64,000 bases of DNA from positions 310,001-374,000 of the forward strand of contig NZ_JAGPNM010000004.1 in assembly GCF_018831085.1 (NCBI RefSeq). The letters run 5' to 3'. The translations under genes and the position numbers were made by a program. Shown here in pieces: positions 19,540 to 29,419 of this stretch (positions are counted from its first letter, which is position 1; every line of letters begins with the position of its first letter). The DNA is from Rheinheimera oceanensis. Its GTDB lineage: Bacteria > Pseudomonadota > Gammaproteobacteria > Enterobacterales > Alteromonadaceae. A model generated the notes under the pieces. It did no database searches. It was not told the origin of the DNA and saw only the letters and a list, made by a program, of their open reading frames with translations.

Positions 19540-19785
19540 CTACTGCTCTTCTCTGACAAAAGCGATATCAGCAAAGCCCATACGGGCAAACTCTTGTTGC
19601 CGGTAATTTTTCACTGCTGCGCCGCGCTTGGCTGTCATGGCAACCTGCTGCTCCATCGCCAGAAAGCGGGTTAAATCTATGCCTTCAGCAGCGGCCACGG
19701 CTTCATACATATCGTGGTGCTTGTCATAGCTGAAGTTGATCACTTTGCGCTGTTTGTTAAAGGTATAGCTAATTTTTCTGGCCAT
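19540..19785 (-). CDS. Small conserved protein, possibly DUF2960
   Basis: An 81-residue soluble protein with a basic N terminus (MARKISYTFNKQRKVINFSYDKHHDMYEAVAAAEGIDLTRFL). From memory it resembles the DUF2960 family of Shewanella and Vibrio, whose function is unknown. GGAG lies six bases before the ATG. It overlaps the end of the upstream EamA gene by 17 bases, so it is probably the last gene of an acyltransferase-EamA-81aa operon. It contains no Cys, metal motif or membrane segment. Confidence 0.8.
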   Translation of the reverse strand: MARKISYTFNKQRKVINFSYDKHHDMYEAVAAAEGIDLTRFLAMEQQVAMTAKRGAAVKNYRQQEFARMGFADIAFVREEQ

Positions 19786-20647
19786 CTGCCACTCCGGCGG
19801 GTTTAACTGCGCTGCGTACAGGCTTACACAACATACAGGATAGTACTAATAACACCGAACCTGTTGCCAGAGTCAGTAAATTTTCATTGCGGTTCCACAG
19901 CAAAATATTCACCAGCAAACCGGCCGGGATCAGCATATTGTTCATTACTGCCAGCATGCCACTGCTTACCAGAGTCGCACCTTTGTTCCACCAGTAATAA
20001 CCACCACCGGATGCCACCAAACCCAGCCACAGCAACACTGCCCATTGGGTATTGTGCTGCGGATACTGTGCTGAGCCCAGTAACAACCAGGCCGGTAACA
20101 CGACGACAAGCGCCCCCAGATAAAACCAGCCAAACAGCTGATGCTGCGCCAACTTAACCGGCTGCCTGGCCAGCAGCACTTTATAACCTACCTGCCCTAT
20201 AGCAAAACACAGATTGGCGCCCTGTACTACAGCAAAACCGAGCCAGTATTCCTCCGTTAAGCCTTTATAGCGCATTAGCGCTGCAGCAATAACCGCCAGC
20301 AACGCCGCCAGTAAAAAGCGATACTGAAACCGGCGTTGCAGCGCATCGTAAAGTAAGGTGATATATACCGGCGTAAAAATGGTAAAAATTAATACTTCCG
20401 GCACCGTTAGCAATATAAATGACTGATAATAAAATAAATACATCAGCCCCAACTGCACCGCCCCCAAAGCTGACAATTTACAGGCCAGTTGCCAGGGTAG
20501 CTGGCGCATAAAGGGCAAAAATACCAGCAGAGCCAGCGCAACTCGCAGCAAAACAGCAAAGTAAGCGTCAACCTGACCTGCCAGATAAACTCCGATCAGG
20601 CTAAAAGAAAACGCCCATAGCAGAGTTACCCCGACAAGATAGCTCAA
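19769..20647 (-). CDS. EamA/DMT family transporter
   Basis: A 292-residue inner-membrane protein with ten hydrophobic helices in two EamA repeats, typical of drug/metabolite exporters. N-terminal MSYLVGVTLLWAFSFSLIGVYLAG is characteristic, and a short basic tail (KPVRSAVKPAGVADGQKN) follows the last helix. The start is a TTG overlapping the acyltransferase stop by four bases (TTGA), so translation is coupled. The substrate cannot be predicted. The family covers amino acid, nucleoside and carboxylate exporters. Confidence 0.9.
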   Translation of the reverse strand: MSYLVGVTLLWAFSFSLIGVYLAGQVDAYFAVLLRVALALLVFLPFMRQLPWQLACKLSALGAVQLGLMYLFYYQSFILLTVPEVLIFTIFTPVYITLLYDALQRRFQYRFLLAALLAVIAAALMRYKGLTEEYWLGFAVVQGANLCFAIGQVGYKVLLARQPVKLAQHQLFGWFYLGALVVVLPAWLLLGSAQYPQHNTQWAVLLWLGLVASGGGYYWWNKGATLVSSGMLAVMNNMLIPAGLLVNILLWNRNENLLTLATGSVLLVLSCMLCKPVRSAVKPAGVADGQKN

Positions 20648-21783
20648 GCGCAGTTTTCCGTTTGCTGCTGTAATTGCTGCTTAATCAGTGGTGCGGCATA
20701 AAGCGTACTTAGCATAGGGGCAGCCGCTGCAGGTAGGGCTTGTAAACGCTGCTGCCACAGTTCAATAACAGCGTCATCCACCGAGGCATGCTGCTGACCT
20801 GCTGCCAGGTAATTTACCGGAAACAAGCGGTATTGCTGCCAGATTTGCTGGTCAATTAACGCAGCAAGTTGCTCCGGCTCTGCCGGCACACTGGTTAGGG
20901 GTTTGCCAAAAGCAACATGCACCCGGCCTTTGTACCCGACTATGCCTTTGATAATGCTGTCAATATCTTCAAACTCGCCTTTTTGGTATGAGCCCTCTGT
21001 ATGCTTTTGCCACAACTCGTTTATTTTATTAATATCACAAGGGTCGTATTCGTACGATAAACACACCGGTACAATGTTTAAACCGGCCATATAAGTAGCA
21101 AAATCTTCACCGCGTTTTTTGCCTTCCATATAAAACATTTTCAGAATAGCCGGGTCGGTTTCATCATTACCGTCTTTGGCACGACCTTCTTTTTGCGCAA
21201 TCCATACCGACTGCTGCTGTTGCAGTGAGTGCTTAATGTAAGCCGATAACTGCGATAAATTTTTCAGCATTTCGCGCGGGCCTTTGGCACCACGCTTTAC
21301 AATAAAACTTTTATTAAGCTTCATCAGCTCGGTAGCGCAGGCTTTGCGCAGCAGATTATCGCCAATGGCAATACGTACTGTATCAAAGCCATTATGATGC
21401 AGGCACCAGTTTACCAATGCCGGATCCATGGCAATATCACGGTGATTAGACACAAACAGATAAGCCTGGCTTGCAGTCAGGTTTTCTAAACCCGATACGG
21501 TAATTTTATTGGTGGTGCTGTCTATCATCCGGTCCATAAAATTGGCAACCTGTTTTTGCACCGCATGCACGCTGTTTAATTTTGCCCAGCGCCGCTTTAA
21601 GGCAAATTTAACAATAGGCGACAACAACCAGCCGAACGGGCCGGATAAATGCGGAAAACGGTAATGCAAAATAGCCTGAATAAACTCGTCATCAGCAATT
21701 AAACGGGCTATTGCCGGAGCAACTTCATCATCATTGTACGGCCGGATATCGGCATATAAATCTTGGTCTGACACTGGGATCAC
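20644..21783 (-). CDS. Glycerol-phosphate acyltransferase family protein
   Basis: A 379-residue PlsC-like acyltransferase domain at about residues 85-310. Motifs: SNHRDIAMDPALVNW near 112 (block I), KLNKSFIVKRGAKGPREML near 152 (block II), VWIAQKEGRAKDGNDETDPAILKMF near 193 (block III, with the EGR-like core) and GLNIVPVCLSYEYDPCD near 235 (block IV). Block I has His-x5-Asp rather than the usual His-x4-Asp, as I recall in a subgroup of long acyltransferases. No membrane helix is obvious, so the protein is probably peripheral. The acyl acceptor is unknown. It heads a small operon with an EamA transporter. Confidence 0.88.
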   Translation of the reverse strand: MIPVSDQDLYADIRPYNDDEVAPAIARLIADDEFIQAILHYRFPHLSGPFGWLLSPIVKFALKRRWAKLNSVHAVQKQVANFMDRMIDSTTNKITVSGLENLTASQAYLFVSNHRDIAMDPALVNWCLHHNGFDTVRIAIGDNLLRKACATELMKLNKSFIVKRGAKGPREMLKNLSQLSAYIKHSLQQQQSVWIAQKEGRAKDGNDETDPAILKMFYMEGKKRGEDFATYMAGLNIVPVCLSYEYDPCDINKINELWQKHTEGSYQKGEFEDIDSIIKGIVGYKGRVHVAFGKPLTSVPAEPEQLAALIDQQIWQQYRLFPVNYLAAGQQHASVDDAVIELWQQRLQALPAAAAPMLSTLYAAPLIKQQLQQQTENCA

Positions 21784-21959
21784 TACGTATGAGGCTCAAA
21801 GAGCGAACTATTTTACTGAGTTAATCAAAATTCACCAGTAGCGAAAGCCAATTGTTTTTCAACACAGTCGGCATAACCCCCTGTTGCCTTATCGCATAAG
21901 CATTGCAACAGGTAAATTTATACAGACAATACAAAAAAACAACATAGGGACTGCTCCAG

Positions 21960-23474
21960 ATGCACAAAATAATGATAACAGCGTTAATGCTGCTAAGTTT
22001 TACCACCTACGCTACCGCCTTTGATATCCGCTTTACCGGGCAAGCCAATACCGATGCCGATACATTAGTACTGCTTAGTGCCAGCAATGCCCCCCAGCAA
22101 CAGGAGTCGCTAAAGCAACTGGCTGACAGCGAAAATTTCAGCGGCAAAGCCGGCCAGAACCTGCAGTGGCTTGCACCGGCAGCGCCTTACAGCAACTATA
22201 AGCGTGTTGTGCTTTTAGGTGTTGGTAACGCAGCAGAACACACAGCAAATACTGCAGCTATCATCGGGGCAGATCTTGCCCGCTTTCTGGCTAAATCTGC
22301 GGCAAAAAATATTGTTATAGATGCCAGCCAGATTAACAGCAGCCTGGCTGATACTGAGCTGGCAGCCCAATTGGCTTTTGGTGCAACGCTAAGTGCTTAC
22401 ACATTTAACCGCTACAAAGCCAAACCAACTGGTGGCAAAGCTGATACTAAAGGCCAGCAACTAAACTTTGTAGTAGCCAATGCCAGTGAAGCTCAGCGGC
22501 GTCATGCCCAGTTAAGCGCCATTGCCAATGGCGTCATTCTGGCGCGGGATCTCACTAACGAGCCTGCTATGGGGCTGTCACCAGCCAATTTTGCCGATAA
22601 AGCCAGTGAGCTGAAAAAACTGGGCGTAAAAGTTACTGTTTTTGATGAGAACGCGCTGCAAAAAAACAATATGGGCGCCATTTTAGCCGTTGGCCGCGGT
22701 AGTGCCCGCCCGCCACGGTTGGTTATTGCCCACTGGCAAGGCAGCCAGCAGGCTCCTCTGGCAATTATTGGTAAAGGCATTACCTTTGACACCGGCGGTT
22801 ATAACCTGAAAACCCAGGCAGATTCTATTATCCGTATGACCAGCGATATGGCTGGTGCAGCAGCGGCACTTGGCACTATTGCTGCGTTAGCCGAGCAAAA
22901 AGCCGCGGTAAATGTGGTGGCTGTAATGGCACTGGCAGAAAATATGATTTCTGACCGCGCCTACCTGCCGGGAGATGTGGTTAATACGGCAGCAGGTATC
23001 AGTGTTGAAATAATTAACACCGATGCTGAAGGCCGTATGGTAATGGCTGATGCGCTCTGGTACGCCGAAAAGCACTACAAACCACGCGCTATGGTAGATA
23101 TTGCCACCCTGACAGGCGCTAAAGTAACCGCACTGGGCGCCTACTATGCCGGTGTATTTAGCAATAACGATAATCTGGTGATGCAACTACAGCAGGCCGG
23201 CCAGCAGGTAAACGAGAAACTGTGGCGCCTGCCGCTTAGTGACGACATGTTACCAGAGCTAAAAAGCCGTATTGCAGATCTGCGCAACGGTGGCCGTAGT
23301 GCCGGGGCCTCAACCGCAGCACTGTTTTTGCAGCAGTTTGTTGGTAACACGCCCTTCGCACATATTGATATTGCCGGTAATGCTCTGGCTAACAGCAATA
23401 GCGGAATAACCCCTGAAGGCGCAACTGGCTACGGCGTACAACTGCTAACGCAATGGGCACTAACCCAGCCTTAA
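21960..23474 (+). CDS. M17 leucyl aminopeptidase, exported
   Basis: A two-metal aminopeptidase of the PepA/leucine aminopeptidase family, 504 residues. It has a signal peptide (MHKIMITALMLLSFTTYATAF), so it is periplasmic, unlike cytoplasmic PepA. An N-terminal macro-like domain (residues 22-180) precedes the catalytic domain. That domain has ARDLTNEPAMGLSP near 198, GKGITFDTGGYNLKTQADSIIRMTSDMAG near 272 (metal Lys/Asp) and INTDAEGRMVMADAL near 350 (Asp, Glu and catalytic Arg). It is a single gene with no obvious partners, probably used for peptide scavenging. Confidence 0.95.
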   Translation: MHKIMITALMLLSFTTYATAFDIRFTGQANTDADTLVLLSASNAPQQQESLKQLADSENFSGKAGQNLQWLAPAAPYSNYKRVVLLGVGNAAEHTANTAAIIGADLARFLAKSAAKNIVIDASQINSSLADTELAAQLAFGATLSAYTFNRYKAKPTGGKADTKGQQLNFVVANASEAQRRHAQLSAIANGVILARDLTNEPAMGLSPANFADKASELKKLGVKVTVFDENALQKNNMGAILAVGRGSARPPRLVIAHWQGSQQAPLAIIGKGITFDTGGYNLKTQADSIIRMTSDMAGAAAALGTIAALAEQKAAVNVVAVMALAENMISDRAYLPGDVVNTAAGISVEIINTDAEGRMVMADALWYAEKHYKPRAMVDIATLTGAKVTALGAYYAGVFSNNDNLVMQLQQAGQQVNEKLWRLPLSDDMLPELKSRIADLRNGGRSAGASTAALFLQQFVGNTPFAHIDIAGNALANSNSGITPEGATGYGVQLLTQWALTQP

Positions 23475-23477
23475 TAA

Positions 23478-23507
23478 AAGCAACAGCCTGAGGCGCTTGC
23501 CTCAGGC
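23478..23507 (-). terminator. Hairpin terminator at the end of the EamA gene (minus strand)
   Basis: A 9-bp perfect stem (GCCTGAGGC/GCCTCAGGC) with a GCTT loop. On the minus strand it is followed by TGTTGCTTTTATT. It overlaps the last codons of the EamA gene and lies between convergent genes. Confidence 0.6.
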
Positions 23508-24374
23508 CCACATTACCGCAATAGCTGCCAGCACAATCAACGCCAGCCCCCAGTGATCGGCTTTTTGCAGTTTTTCTTTAAATACAAAAGCAGAAATCAG
23601 CAACATAAACAGCACTTCAACCTGCCCCAGTGTTTTTACCAATGCCACCGATTCCAGGCTCATAGCGGTAAACCAGCCAACAGAGCCAACACAGCTGCAC
23701 AGGCTGATCAGCAAGGTAAGTTTAGGCCGCTGCCACAAAGCCGTTAACGTGGGCCGGTCTTTTACCGTTAACCACAGCAGCAATAACAGCGTTTGCAGCA
23801 TAATAACCAGCAGCAATACCCAGGCTGCACCATATGGAAATGGCAAGCCCAGCACTAAACTGGCCTGGCGCACCCATAAGGATGTCAGTGCAAACGCTAA
23901 ACCGCTGCCAAGGCCCAGCAACAGCACCGGTACGGATAACTGGCGCAAACTGGCACCACTGAGTAAAAATACCGCACAACCCCCTAAAACAACGCCAAAC
24001 CAGCCGAGTAAGGTTAACGACTCACTAAAGAACACAACGCCCAGCACCGCCGCCAACACGGCTTCACTTTTTGCCAGGCCGGCACCTATGGCGTAATTTC
24101 TTAACTTAAATAGTTTTACCATCAGTGCGGTGGCCAGTATTTGTGCCAGAGAAGCGGCAACAATAAAACCGGCAAAATGGCCGCTAAATACCGGCATAGC
24201 CACCGGTTGCCACTGATATAACAGGTATAAATAAATTGCCGCTAAAGGCGAAGCCCAGATAAAACGCGCCAGGGTAACACCGGCTACGCTAACATCTTTG
24301 CTAAGTTGTTTTTGAAACGCATTGCGCCAGGCCTGCATAAATGCAGCCAGCAAGGTAAAAGGGATCCACAGCAC
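23502..24374 (-). CDS. EamA/DMT family transporter
   Basis: A 290-residue inner-membrane exporter with ten hydrophobic segments and two EamA repeats. AQILATALMVKLFKLRNYAIGAGLAKSEAVLAAVLGVVFFSE near residues 75-118 and SVALVKTLGQVEVLFMLLISAFVFKEKLQ near 245-273 hold the conserved Glu and Lys of the repeat ends. The start appears to be GTG (MLWIPFTLLAAFMQAWRNAFQK). It stands alone, convergent with the aminopeptidase gene. The substrate is unknown. Confidence 0.9.
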   Translation of the reverse strand: MLWIPFTLLAAFMQAWRNAFQKQLSKDVSVAGVTLARFIWASPLAAIYLYLLYQWQPVAMPVFSGHFAGFIVAASLAQILATALMVKLFKLRNYAIGAGLAKSEAVLAAVLGVVFFSESLTLLGWFGVVLGGCAVFLLSGASLRQLSVPVLLLGLGSGLAFALTSLWVRQASLVLGLPFPYGAAWVLLLVIMLQTLLLLLWLTVKDRPTLTALWQRPKLTLLISLCSCVGSVGWFTAMSLESVALVKTLGQVEVLFMLLISAFVFKEKLQKADHWGLALIVLAAIAVMWA

Positions 24375-24429
24375 AGCGACACACCAGAAGACGTAAAGAC
24401 GGCTATACTAACAAAAAAGCGTAAAACTT

Positions 24430-24456
24430 GATAGCTGGCCGCAGTAATAGCGGCCA
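24430..24456 (-). terminator. Possible terminator after the DUF4382 lipoprotein gene
   Basis: A 7-bp stem (TGGCCGC/GCGGCCA) with a 7-base loop, 22 bases after the stop on the minus strand. The T-rich stretch comes about nine bases late, so this is weak. Confidence 0.35.
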
Positions 24457-24477
24457 TTCAATAAGCTGATGGGTTGT

Positions 24478-25449
24478 TTAATCCATAAAGTCCACTTCAA
24501 CCGGTGTTGCTGTAGGGCTTACCACCACATTTTTTGCCTGTAAAAAGCTGATATCGTCGGCCGCTTCCGGGTTGTCGTCTACGTCACAGCTTAGCGCTAC
24601 GGTATAGTTATCAGCCAGAATAAAGCCTATACTGTAGTGGTACTCGCTTACACCATCAAAATATACGTTGGTGCTGGCATAAGGCTGATAGGTATTATCG
24701 CCGCCGTTATCTGCTAACTCATCCAGCGGCCGGTCAGCCCCCTGGTACAAATACACCGCAGCTACCGGCACAGAGGCATCAGCCGGGGCAACCGTGCAAT
24801 TATTATTGATCAGCAGCCCTTCTGCTACCTGGCCGGTTAAATGGCCAACCTCAGTGTTATTAACCAGGCGCAAGCCGGTTGGTTTAAGTAAATAGCCATT
24901 TTGCCCCGGCGGGTTAATCAGCGCCTTACGTAAATCGAACTCCAGCGTGTAATTAGCGTTGCCGCCTTCAACCAGTGTTAAACTGCCCAGCTTTAATTCA
25001 TTTGACGGCACCTGTAACGGTTCACGCATGCCATCTTCCAGTTCAACATAGCTGCCGGGGGCAATTTCCAGCCGCAACTGGCCATAATTGCCGGCTTCAA
25101 TATCAGCATCGGTCAGCAATGCTTCAGACTTAGCGCCATCCAGCAGCAGTAAATCTACCCCGCGCGTATTAGGAATAATTGTCCCCTGCGCATCACGGCA
25201 TTCATCATTCGCCTCTGCTGCCGCGTCGTCATCCCCCACGGTAAAGCTCTGATTACCCACGCCATTGCCAGTTAACTCAATTTCGCTAAAACACAGCATA
25301 ACGACTTTAGCGCCATTTACCGGTGCATCGCTTATTGCCAAACTAAAGCGGGTCATCTGTGGTTGTAATTCATCAGAAGAACTACCACCACAAGCGGCCA
25401 GGAACGACAACGATGCCAGTACCGCACTTGTCAGTATTGTCTGTTTCAT
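24478..25449 (-). CDS. DUF4382 domain lipoprotein
   Basis: A 323-residue lipoprotein with a type II signal peptide and lipobox (LASLSFLAACGGSSS, lipidated Cys near residue 20) followed by a Gly/Ser linker. The DUF4382 domain starts at TRFSLAISDAPVNGAKVVMLCFSEIELTG and runs to about residue 200, including VDLLLLDGAKSEALLTDADIEAGNYGQLRLEI. The C-terminal part (residues 205-323) is a second beta-rich domain with two Cys (NNCTV and ALSCDVDD) that may form a disulfide. A strong GGAGG lies upstream. The function is unknown; surface attachment or calcium-independent adhesion has only been guessed. Confidence 0.88.
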   Translation of the reverse strand: MKQTILTSAVLASLSFLAACGGSSSDELQPQMTRFSLAISDAPVNGAKVVMLCFSEIELTGNGVGNQSFTVGDDDAAAEANDECRDAQGTIIPNTRGVDLLLLDGAKSEALLTDADIEAGNYGQLRLEIAPGSYVELEDGMREPLQVPSNELKLGSLTLVEGGNANYTLEFDLRKALINPPGQNGYLLKPTGLRLVNNTEVGHLTGQVAEGLLINNNCTVAPADASVPVAAVYLYQGADRPLDELADNGGDNTYQPYASTNVYFDGVSEYHYSIGFILADNYTVALSCDVDDNPEAADDISFLQAKNVVVSPTATPVEVDFMD

Positions 25450-25605
25450 TAATTTGCCCTCCGTTAGTGCAACCTAACTAATAGCAGCAAAGACTGAATG
25501 GTTACTTAATTGCTTAGCAGGCTATTGTTAAACTGGCGAAAATTGCTGCAGTCAGGCGATACAGCATTGCATTCTGGCGGGGAATCATTATGATACGCCG
25601 TACGT

Positions 25606-25682
25606 CGGTACGTAGCGCAGCTTGGTAGCGCACTGTCATGGGGTGTCAGGGGTCGGAGGTTCAAATCCTCTCGTACCGACCA
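25606..25682 (+). tRNA. tRNA-Pro (GGG)
   Basis: Plus strand, 77 nt with encoded CCA. The acceptor stem CGGTACG pairs with CGTACCG. The anticodon loop ATGGGGT gives GGG, and the gene is close to E. coli proL. A terminator follows at once. Confidence 0.96.
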
Positions 25683-25695
25683 TTAAATTCCTCAA

Positions 25696-25730
25696 AACAA
25701 AGCCCCGCTTTTGCGGGGCTTTGTTGTTTT
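25696..25730 (+). terminator. Intrinsic terminator of tRNA-Pro
   Basis: A 13-bp stem (AACAAAGCCCCGC/GCGGGGCTTTGTT) with a TTTT loop, followed by GTTTT. It lies between tRNA-Pro and the convergent chemoreceptor gene and may serve both. Confidence 0.85.
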
Positions 25731-25748
25731 CCACTTACCTATATTGGT

Positions 25749-27452
25749 TTAGAGTTTAAACCCACTCAGCGATTTTTTCATATCACTGGCCATTTTCCGC
25801 AGTTGCTGGCTAGCTACAGACAGCTCAGTCGATTTTGCTGTGGTGCTTTCCACCGCCGTGGCGATATTTTCCATATTTTCATTGATGGTGCCCGACACCA
25901 TGGCCAGCTCTTCGGTAGCGCTGGCCAGTTGATCGTTAACGTCGGTAATGCTGGATACAGCGGTATTTATACGTTTTAGCGCCTCACTGGCTTGCTGCGA
26001 ACAGGTTATGGTTTGCTCGGTTTCGGCTTTGCTTTGCGCCATAGATTGCACAGCGTTGGCAGAGTCTTGCTGAATACCCTGAATACGTTTGTTGATATCC
26101 TGCGTAGAGGCTTGCGAGCGGCTGGCCAGGGTGCGTACTTCATCGGCTACCACGGCAAAACCACGGCCCATTTCACCGGCGCGGGCAGCTTCAATGGCCG
26201 CGTTTAATGCCAGTAAATTAGTTTGCTCGGCAATGGCACCAATAACATCGGTTACGGCCCCAACTTCTTCACCGCGCTTGGATAACTGCGCAATAACCTC
26301 AGATACCTGCTCTAACTTCAGCTTTAACGCATCAATAGCGGTAATAGTTTGGCCTACTGAGGTTACCCCGTTTTGTGTTTCGGTGTCGGCATCCCGGGCG
26401 GCTTTGGCGGCAGTAGTGGCGCTGCGGGCCATATCTTCACAGGTGGCGGTCATCTCGTTTACGGCGGTAGCAACCTGCGCGGTTTGATCCATAACATTTT
26501 GCAAAATCTGCTGCGTTTGCTGGCTGCTGTCATCTAAAGCTTCAGATTGCATCGACAATTGTTCGGCCATTGATATTTGCTGGCTGATAATACTACGCAG
26601 TTGGTTAACCAAAATGCCAAGCGCCGCCAGCAAACTGTCGTTGTCACCACTTCGCAGCGCAAACTGCACAGAAAAATCACCGGCTGCAACCTGCTGCACC
26701 AATAGCTTGGTGTCGGCCACTTCACCACCGAGCGTGCTTAGTAGCCAACTGCGGATAAATAACGACACTCCCGCTGTTAATAAGATAACAATCAACACCA
26801 CCGCACCGATTTGCATTGCAACGGCCCAGAATGCCGCTTTTACATCATCGATATAAATACCCGAGCCGAGCACCCAGCCCCAGTTATCGTCTTTTGCTAC
26901 ATAAGACAGCTTGGTATAACGCTCTTCGGTTACCCCGCCGCCTTTTAATGGTTTTGGCCATTGGTATTCAACAAAACCATTACCGTAGCGGCCTATTACA
27001 TCAACAAAGCTGACAAACAGATTGGCATTATTTAAGGTTTGCTGCTCTTTGCCATCGCGGCTGCGCATTAAGGTAGCGTAGTTAAAATTAGGTCTGTCGA
27101 GCACGGTGCCGTCTAAAGCAGGCACCGTCGGGTGCATAATCATTTTGGGAATGGGCCGGCCGGTGTCGTTAATCCAGATGTATTCAGTACCATCGTAACG
27201 TATGACCTTAATGGCAGCCATGGCCTGTTGTTGTGCCTGTTCTTTGCTCAGGCTGCCGCTTTGCTCCAGTGTCTGATAATGTTTTACCAGACTAAGGGCA
27301 CTGTCAATTACCGCCACTACTCTGTTTTCTCTGCCCTCTGTCAGGCTGTGCTGCAAGGCATTTAATGCCACTGCACCAAGCACCATAAAACCAAGCAATG
27401 CCAGTAAAGGAATGCTTAACAAACGCCCGCCTACGGTTTTCCAAAATCCCAT
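25749..27452 (-). CDS. Methyl-accepting chemotaxis protein with sCache domain
   Basis: A 567-residue inner-membrane chemoreceptor. The first membrane helix (residues 9-30) is followed by a periplasmic single-Cache-type sensor at 31-210: [35 protein letters not shown] and [17 protein letters not shown], then [24 protein letters not shown]. The second helix is about 212-235, then HAMP, then the signalling domain with the hairpin tip [43 protein letters not shown]. The [18 protein letters not shown] pattern is typical of sCache_2 receptors for small organic acids, but the ligand is not known. There is no C-terminal CheR-binding pentapeptide. AAGGA precedes the ATG. Confidence 0.95.
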   Translation of the reverse strand: MGFWKTVGGRLLSIPLLALLGFMVLGAVALNALQHSLTEGRENRVVAVIDSALSLVKHYQTLEQSGSLSKEQAQQQAMAAIKVIRYDGTEYIWINDTGRPIPKMIMHPTVPALDGTVLDRPNFNYATLMRSRDGKEQQTLNNANLFVSFVDVIGRYGNGFVEYQWPKPLKGGGVTEERYTKLSYVAKDDNWGWVLGSGIYIDDVKAAFWAVAMQIGAVVLIVILLTAGVSLFIRSWLLSTLGGEVADTKLLVQQVAAGDFSVQFALRSGDNDSLLAALGILVNQLRSIISQQISMAEQLSMQSEALDDSSQQTQQILQNVMDQTAQVATAVNEMTATCEDMARSATTAAKAARDADTETQNGVTSVGQTITAIDALKLKLEQVSEVIAQLSKRGEEVGAVTDVIGAIAEQTNLLALNAAIEAARAGEMGRGFAVVADEVRTLASRSQASTQDINKRIQGIQQDSANAVQSMAQSKAETEQTITCSQQASEALKRINTAVSSITDVNDQLASATEELAMVSGTINENMENIATAVESTTAKSTELSVASQQLRKMASDMKKSLSGFKL

Positions 27453-27627
27453 GATGTATCCTTTTTTATTTACTTCGATGTTCCTGATTTAGCAGTTAAT
27501 TTCACTGCCAGAGTCAAAGCTTTTTTTACTTTATCAGCATAGCCTGTGCTTTATAAGCTGTCACATCTTGTAATTAACAAATAACCACGTTAGAACTGAT
27601 ACCTGGTAATTACCGGAGTGGCTTGTT

Positions 27628-29304
27628 ATGCAGTTTTTGTATCGCGTTAGCTTTTATTTATTATTCAGCCTGGCTGTACTTTCACCCGCGGTACAGGCTT
27701 GCCTTAAAGGTCAGGCAGCCGTGGCTTCGCCGGATCAGTACGGTGCCGCAGTGGCAGAGCAAATACTAAAAAGAGGCGGCAATGCGGTTGATGCTGCAGT
27801 AGCAACTGCTTTTACACTGGCAGTAACCTACCCCGAGGCGGGCAATATTGGCGGCGGTGGTTTTATGACACTGTGGGTTGACGGTAAAGCTTATTTTCTG
27901 GATTACCGCGAAACCGCCCCTGCAGCAGCCCATCGCGATATGTATCTGGATGAAGAAAAACAGGTTATTGAAAACTTAAGCTTAATTGGCCATAAAGCCA
28001 GTGGCGTGCCGGGCACAGTAATGGGGTTATGGCAGGCACATCAGCGGTTTGGCAGCCTGCCCTGGGCAGAGCTGATACAACCGGCTATTTACTATGCCCA
28101 AAATGGTTTTACTGTAGCAGAAAACCAGTATCAGTACCGTGCCGATTTACTTAGCCAACTGGAAGGCAAAACCAATTTTGCCCGCTATTTTGCCGCTATG
28201 CAGCCCAACGAAAATTTTATTCAGAGCGAGCTGGCCAGCACACTAAAACGTATCGCTGAGCATGGCCCGGCCGACTTTTACCAGGGTGAAACGGCTAAAT
28301 TGCTGGTAGCGCAAATGCAACGCGGTGGCGGCCTTATCACTCTTGATGATTTAGCGGCATATAAAGCCGGTTGGCGCGAGCCGGTAATCACCCCCTGGCG
28401 CGATTACCAGTTGGTAACTGCAGCACCACCAAGCTCTGGTGGTATTGCGCTTAGCCAGTTGCTGGCGTTAAAACAGCGGCGCAGTGCCGACTTTACTAAT
28501 GTTGCGCTTAATAGCAGCCAGTATGTGCATTTAATTGCTGAGATAGAAAAACGCGTATTTGCTGATCGCGCCGATTATCTGGGCGATCCTGATTTCACTA
28601 CAGTACCGCAGCAGCAACTGCTTGACAGTGCATATTTGGATAAACGCGCAGCTGAAATAAACCCTGCAGCAATATCTGCCACCGCAGCGGTAAAACCGGG
28701 GCTGGAGGGCTACCATACCACGCACTTTTCTGTGCTGGATAAAGACGGTAATGCTGTGTCTAACACCTATACTCTGAATCTGGATTTTGGCAGCGGTGTA
28801 GTAGTAGAAGGTGCCGGTTTTTTACTGAATAACGAAATGGACGACTTTTCTGCCAAGGCCGGCGTTCCCAATGCCTTTGGCGTAGTTGGCAGTGATGCCA
28901 ATGCCATAGCACCGGGCAAACGTATGCTGTCGTCAATGACCCCCAGCCTGCTGATAAAAGATGGTAAAGTCGGGTTGGTGATCGGCACACCGGGCGGTTC
29001 AACCATTTTCACCTCTATTTTTCAGGTAATGACGAATTTATATGACTACCGGTTACCGCTGGCTGAAGCTGTGGCTGCACCGCGTTTTCATCATCAGTTA
29101 CTGCCCAAAGATCAGATCACCATGGAGCCTTACTCCCCGCTTAGTACAGCAGTACAGAATGAGCTAAAAGCCAAAGGTTATAAGTTGGTAACTCAAGGCT
29201 GGAACCTTGGTGATATTCAGGCAATTCAGGTGGTAGATGGCAAAGTAACAGCAGCTGCCGATCCGCGCTCACGTGGGGTGGCTAAGGTAATTAACCTGCA
29301 TTAA
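27628..29304 (+). CDS. ggt: Gamma-glutamyltransferase
   Basis: A periplasmic N-terminal nucleophile hydrolase that cleaves or transfers the gamma-glutamyl group of glutathione. The protein has 558 residues with a signal peptide (MQFLYRVSFYLLFSLAVLSPAVQAC). The N-terminal half has AVDAAVATAFTLAVTYPEAGNIGGGGFMTLW near residue 50 and YRETAPAAAHRDMYLD near 95. Autoprocessing is expected before the Thr of YHTTHFSVLDKDGNAVSNTYTLN (near 370), giving the small subunit with SMTPSLLIKDGKVGLVIGTPGGSTI near 435. GGAG lies eight bases upstream. A single gene. Confidence 0.95.
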   Translation: MQFLYRVSFYLLFSLAVLSPAVQACLKGQAAVASPDQYGAAVAEQILKRGGNAVDAAVATAFTLAVTYPEAGNIGGGGFMTLWVDGKAYFLDYRETAPAAAHRDMYLDEEKQVIENLSLIGHKASGVPGTVMGLWQAHQRFGSLPWAELIQPAIYYAQNGFTVAENQYQYRADLLSQLEGKTNFARYFAAMQPNENFIQSELASTLKRIAEHGPADFYQGETAKLLVAQMQRGGGLITLDDLAAYKAGWREPVITPWRDYQLVTAAPPSSGGIALSQLLALKQRRSADFTNVALNSSQYVHLIAEIEKRVFADRADYLGDPDFTTVPQQQLLDSAYLDKRAAEINPAAISATAAVKPGLEGYHTTHFSVLDKDGNAVSNTYTLNLDFGSGVVVEGAGFLLNNEMDDFSAKAGVPNAFGVVGSDANAIAPGKRMLSSMTPSLLIKDGKVGLVIGTPGGSTIFTSIFQVMTNLYDYRLPLAEAVAAPRFHHQLLPKDQITMEPYSPLSTAVQNELKAKGYKLVTQGWNLGDIQAIQVVDGKVTAAADPRSRGVAKVINLH

Positions 29305-29317
29305 CACCACTGTTTGG

Positions 29318-29362
29318 CAATAAGGCTTTAACTTTAATTCTGTACTAAAGCCTTATTGTTGC
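29318..29362 (+). terminator. Probable terminator after ggt
   Basis: A 13-bp perfect stem (CAATAAGGCTTTA/TAAAGCCTTATTG) with a 15-base loop, 14 bases after the ggt stop. The downstream T-run is interrupted (TTATTGTTG). Confidence 0.55.
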
Positions 29363-29419
29363 AGGGCCACGTTTATGCAACATTCAGTAGTACATCATCC
29401 TGTTATTGCCGGAGCCGTT

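Noticed and set aside
25638..25979. Plus-strand frame through tRNA-Pro into the chemoreceptor gene
   Set aside because: Antisense to a clear chemoreceptor coding sequence and starting inside a tRNA.
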